Positions 63,703 through 64,000 of a stretch of DNA of 64,000 bases are shown here, in pieces; within the stretch, counting starts at the first letter, position 1; every line of letters begins with the position of its first letter. The translations under genes and the position numbers were made by a program. The notes beneath the pieces were generated by a model. The model saw only the letters and a list, made by a program, of their open reading frames with translations. It ran no database searches and was not told where the DNA came from. This DNA is from Snuella sedimenti (GTDB taxonomy: Bacteria; Bacteroidota; Bacteroidia; Flavobacteriales; Flavobacteriaceae): positions 1 to 64,000 of the forward strand of contig NZ_JAELVQ010000016.1 in the NCBI RefSeq assembly GCF_016428595.1. Reading direction: 5' to 3'.

Positions 63703-63820
63703 AATGTTTTTGTTTAATTATTTAGTAAAAAACTTAAACAAAACGATTAAATGCATAAAAATACCGTTGAAATACGTTAAATAGTAATCAAAATAGTGTA
63801 AAAAATTAAAAATAAGAAGT

Positions 63821-64000
63821 TTAACTTATTAAGCGCCGTACAATATCCTTTACAGGTAAAATAGATTTAGTGTACTCAATACTTGGCCCTGCAACCCAAA
63901 CTGTTTTGTAGGTAACTTTAGTTGCAGCCTGCTTTGTAGCATTCATTCCAATAGCAAATCGAATCATCTTTACCCATTTTTTAAGCTTTCTATTTTTATT
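63821..64000 (-). CDS. C-terminal part of probable nitronate monooxygenase
   Basis: The gene continues beyond the right edge. The 59 visible residues end in KTVWVAGPSIEYTKSILPVK and IVRRLIS. The VWVAGPSIEYTKSI segment resembles the end of flavobacterial nitronate monooxygenase (2-nitropropane dioxygenase) proteins, FMN enzymes oxidising nitronates. The catalytic part lies outside the window, so the call is provisional. Confidence 0.5.
   Translation of the reverse strand, partial: NKNRKLKKWVKMIRFAIGMNATKQAATKVTYKTVWVAGPSIEYTKSILPVKDIVRRLIS

Overview
The window looks like a chromosomal segment of a marine-type Flavobacteriaceae (Bacteroidota). Evidence: AT-rich DNA; many promoters of the Bacteroidota housekeeping form (TTG, 19 bp, TAnnTTTG) with hardly any Shine-Dalgarno sequences; and family signatures such as DUF4834, DUF4290, DUF3667, DUF4212, a CarboxypepD_reg-type outer-membrane barrel receptor, bacillithiol synthesis (bshA) and a Bacteroidota-type LptD. 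Nearly all of it is ordinary core genome. One short stretch (about 31.1-35.3 kb) is accessory.

Layout. 0-7.6 kb: uvrA, a DUF3667 membrane protein, and a bestrophin-like channel flanked by two paralogous secreted repeat proteins that both have convincing sigma-54 (-24/-12) promoters. 7.8-13.3 kb: a leftward cell-surface glycan cluster (YfhO-family membrane protein, GT4 glycosyltransferase, Wzx-like flippase) preceded by a DUF4834 protein. 13.5-18.3 kb: outer-membrane protein, GNAT-like protein, then an alpha-oxoamine synthase beside a cysteine/cystathionine-synthase-type enzyme, which I read as a possible sulfonolipid (capnine) pair. 18.3-24.7 kb: oligopeptidase B-like lipoprotein, YbaB, a 43-unit heptanucleotide array, threonine aldolase, and the coupled operon prfB (with programmed +1 frameshift)-HAD phosphatase-ArsC-like protein, followed by a decaying second ArsC copy. 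24.8-30.5 kb: outer-membrane receptor, an intergenic region with palindromic repeat elements, an FKBP lipoprotein, S4 protein, phosphoribosyltransferase and aroK.

30.6-35.4 kb: two tRNA-Lys copies around a tRNA-Leu, then a 3.7-kb tRNA-Lys-associated island. It is bounded by a 19-bp duplication of the tRNA 3' end and contains a truncated tyrosine integrase and a two-gene envelope cassette of unknown function. An ISAon1-type transposase remnant and tRNA-Met follow. This island is the best candidate for something undescribed in the window.

35.5-49.3 kb: START-like protein, class IV aminotransferase, YqgE, HU, fmt, recQ with an overlapping NTPase, DUF493, DUF4290, murA (Asp in place of the fosfomycin-target Cys), two lipoproteins, and a transporter operon (AGCS symporter, DUF4212, solute:sodium symporter). 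49.4-64 kb: bshA, a GH3-serine hydrolase fusion, a run of Fe-S oxidoreductase, MlaD/MCE, amidase and lptD genes devoted largely to the envelope, ridA, a fasciclin lipoprotein, and the 3' end of a probable nitronate monooxygenase cut by the window edge.
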